Of a stretch of DNA of 6,724 nt, positions 4,871 through 6,724 are shown piece by piece. The stretch lies in the NCBI GenBank assembly GCA_947581845.1, contig CANPVY010000192.1:1-6724 (forward strand), written 5' to 3'. How positions within the stretch are numbered: position 1 is the stretch's first letter; each line of letters opens with the position of its first letter. This DNA comes from an uncultured bacterium (GTDB lineage Bacteria; Gemmatimonadota; Gemmatimonadetes; Palauibacterales; KS3-K002). A model generated the notes under the pieces. It did not search any database. It was not told the origin of the DNA and was given only the letters and a program-made list of their open reading frames with translations. The position numbers and the translations under genes are program-made.

Positions 4871-6724
4871 TTACCTGGGGCCATTTCCCATCACCTCGCC
4901 CAAGGCCGCTGCTTCTTCGGGCCAGGCGAGGCGGGCCAGATGTAGGTACTCACCGCCGGCGGTCTGCCACCGATAACGCTCCTGCATGTATGGCGTTAGG
5001 GATCGCGGGCTCTGCTGTCCGTCGCGAGAGTCCCATAAGATCCACCTCACGCGGGCTTGCTGGAGTAGAAGGATGTCCTCCGCACGAGGGTCACGTCTCA
5101 GCATCGACTCGGCGTAGGGATCGCGCCAATTCGTCCAGGCGGAAGGGACCACGACTATCTTCCGTTTGCCCAGCGGCTGTGCTAAGACCCCACCGAACAG
5201 TAACCCGGTGGAGGTCTGCCAGCGCCAGCGGGACACAGTGTCTGCATTCAGGAATTCGCTGAATCCCGGGGCCTCTTCCAGGCCCGGGTAGCGTACCTCC
5301 AAGCTTGTGCCAAACACCATTCGGTCTCCTGCTGCCTGCGGGTGACGACCGAATTGCCACTCGAGTCCCAGCGTCCTGTTGCACTCCCAGACTGCGACGC
5401 CGACGATCGCGAAACCCAGAGCGAGGGTAAGGAGGTGCCCGCGATTCCGGTGCCAGCGAGAGGCAGCGTCGTAGAGTACCACAGCGAGACATGGCAGCCC
5501 GAGTGCGTGAAGCCAGAAGGTGCGGAGAGACAATGCCGGGAAATTAGTCACGGCGAGCAGCGGTAGGACCAAAACGCTCAGATAAGCGAGCCTGACGACG
5601 AGCTCACGCTGTCGCCGCCGAGCGGCGAGGAACCACAGGTAGATAAAAGCAGGCAGCCCCCCTCCAACCCAGATGTAGCCCAGCCCCCCCAACTTGTACA
5701 CGAAGTGGATGGGAGCGTCGAGCTGCAGCCAGGCGATGAAGACATGAGCCCACTTGGGATATTGTCTTAGCCATTCCGGAATGCTGAGATCAGCCCAATA
5801 CCTATGATCGAGTCCCGCTGCGATTACTTTTTGGCCGAGCATTAGCTGCACTGGATGGATAGGGTTTCCTGTCACCACCAGATTGCGGATGTACCAGTAG
5901 CCGCCGACGGCCACAACGATGGCGCCGGCGAGGGTCAGGGCGAGCGCTTCAACTCGATAAAGCTTGAGACCGTTCACCCAAAACACGCCAGCTACGGTCA
6001 CCAACGTGAGTGCCATGGCAAATGGAAGGCCGAAGCCTTTTGACCCCAACATCAGCCCGACGTTCATCCCCAGAAGGGTCGCCTTCCAGCAGATCCTGCG
6101 TCGCCTGTGAAACGTGAAGACACATGAGGCCGCGACCGCTCCTATCACAGTGCTCGCGAAGCCAGGATCGATGTAGGCCGTCAGGCTGACGCTCACGAAA
6201 GCCGACGCTCCGAAGATCAACCCTCCTGCGAGCCAGCACCAAATACCTCGCGCTCCCAGATGGCTCGCGATCACCGCGAGCCCGGTAAACGCGAGCGGCC
6301 AGTACCAAAGGTTGCAGGCGTCCAGCAGCCGGCTGGTCTGAAAGACGAAGTGGGCGAAGAAGCTGCTGAGCTCGACGCCCATCGGGAAGTTGACGTTCGG
6401 GACGTCCGGCGTGCTGGCGACGAAACCCACTCCTCCCTGCACGACCCAGTCGTGGATGGCGGGTATGTGATAGGCCAGACCGTCAAACGCGTAGGGGGAA
6501 CGAAGCAGCGCCAGAACCCACAGCTGTAGCCAGGTCCAGCCTGCCCACAGCAGCGCGCAGGCAGCGAGGATTCGCAGAAACCAGTGAAAAAGAGGAGTCT
6601 TAGTCCGCGGCAGTCCCGGCCTAGCGGTTGGCGCGGCACTCGGATCTCTGAAGCGCGTCCCAAAGAGCCACGCCAAGATCAGGGATGTGACGAGTACGGA
6701 TATCGCGAGGGGCCGGTTCAAGCC
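4871..6724 (-). CDS. Polytopic membrane protein, putative GT-C / PMT-like glycosyltransferase, possibly 5' partial
   Basis: The frame is open to the right edge. The first possible start is a TTG at 6721, giving 616 residues, but the true start may lie beyond the window. Because a membrane helix begins at about residue 5, little can be missing. About 11 to 13 hydrophobic segments fill residues 5-446, followed by a soluble C-terminal region of about 170 residues. In the first large loop lies SPYAFDGLAYHIP (75-87); an acidic residue here (D80) followed by a Y-H-x-P motif is the pattern of lipid-phospho-sugar-dependent GT-C enzymes related to ArnT and PMT. Other marks are YIDPGFA (183-189), LGSKGFG (225-231) and YIRNLVVTGNPIHP (277-290), a segment typical of predicted membrane glycosyltransferases in this superfamily. 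Such enzymes move sugar from a polyprenyl carrier to protein or glycan outside the membrane; donor and acceptor cannot be read from sequence. The C-terminal region resembles no domain I know. The zinc-ribbon gene follows after 152 bp with its own likely promoter. Confidence 0.72.
   Translation of the reverse strand, partial: GLNRPLAISVLVTSLILAWLFGTRFRDPSAAPTARPGLPRTKTPLFHWFLRILAACALLWAGWTWLQLWVLALLRSPYAFDGLAYHIPAIHDWVVQGGVGFVASTPDVPNVNFPMGVELSSFFAHFVFQTSRLLDACNLWYWPLAFTGLAVIASHLGARGIWCWLAGGLIFGASAFVSVSLTAYIDPGFASTVIGAVAASCVFTFHRRRRICWKATLLGMNVGLMLGSKGFGLPFAMALTLVTVAGVFWVNGLKLYRVEALALTLAGAIVVAVGGYWYIRNLVVTGNPIHPVQLMLGQKVIAAGLDHRYWADLSIPEWLRQYPKWAHVFIAWLQLDAPIHFVYKLGGLGYIWVGGGLPAFIYLWFLAARRRQRELVVRLAYLSVLVLPLLAVTNFPALSLRTFWLHALGLPCLAVVLYDAASRWHRNRGHLLTLALGFAIVGVAVWECNRTLGLEWQFGRHPQAAGDRMVFGTSLEVRYPGLEEAPGFSEFLNADTVSRWRWQTSTGLLFGGVLAQPLGKRKIVVVPSAWTNWRDPYAESMLRRDPRAEDILLLQQARVRWILWDSRDGQQSPRSLTPYMQERYRWQTAGGEYLHLARLAWPEEAAALGEVMGNGPR

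Noticed and set aside
4717..5262. 181-codon plus-strand ORF opposite the GT-C-like gene
   Set aside because: It is antisense to a well-supported membrane protein, has low-complexity Arg/Ser/Pro content typical of a GC-rich shadow frame, and has no motif or ribosome site.

Overview
The window is GC-rich, tightly packed bacterial DNA from an organism I cannot name. The content fits an environmental, large-genome lineage of the Planctomycetes / Acidobacteria / Latescibacteria / Hydrogenedentes sort. The clues are a GH172 (DUF2961) glycosidase, an FGGY sugar kinase remnant, a eukaryote-type Ser/Thr kinase with zinc-ribbon companions, and a polytopic GT-C-like protein. That placement is inference from gene families only. 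I see no tRNA, rRNA, CRISPR array, insertion sequence or phage gene.

Left part, plus strand (1-2093). The window opens inside a GH172 glycoside hydrolase gene whose 5' end lies off the left edge. Its last 115 or so codons do not belong to the glycosidase. They match the C-terminal half of a type II secretion pseudopilin of the GspG type, without the hydrophobic pilin helix. Fourteen bases downstream is a short ORF that begins as an FGGY ribulokinase-type sugar kinase. It jumps directly from the first phosphate-loop strand to a later motif, and family resemblance is lost after about 56 codons, so it is a decayed gene. The roughly 215 bp that follow (1863-2077) hold nothing I recognise.

Middle and right part, minus strand (2078-6724). 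The order of transcription is right to left: a large polytopic GT-C-like membrane protein (touching the right edge), a 152-bp gap containing a plausible sigma70-type promoter, a small double zinc-ribbon protein, and a 762-residue fusion protein. The fusion consists of an N-terminal zinc ribbon, a complete Hanks-type Ser/Thr kinase domain, a Pro/Ala/Glu-rich linker, and a polytopic acyltransferase domain of the HGSNAT / COG4299 family. The kinase gene converges tail-to-tail with the sugar kinase remnant and overlaps it by 16 bp.

How they may work together (inference): the right-hand genes look like an envelope-glycan module, with a membrane glycosyltransferase-like protein and a transmembrane sugar O/N-acyltransferase tied to a cytoplasmic kinase. 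The left-hand genes look like the end of a carbohydrate-breakdown cluster. The two most unusual things are the two fusions: glycosidase to pseudopilin globular domain, and Ser/Thr kinase to transmembrane acetyltransferase.
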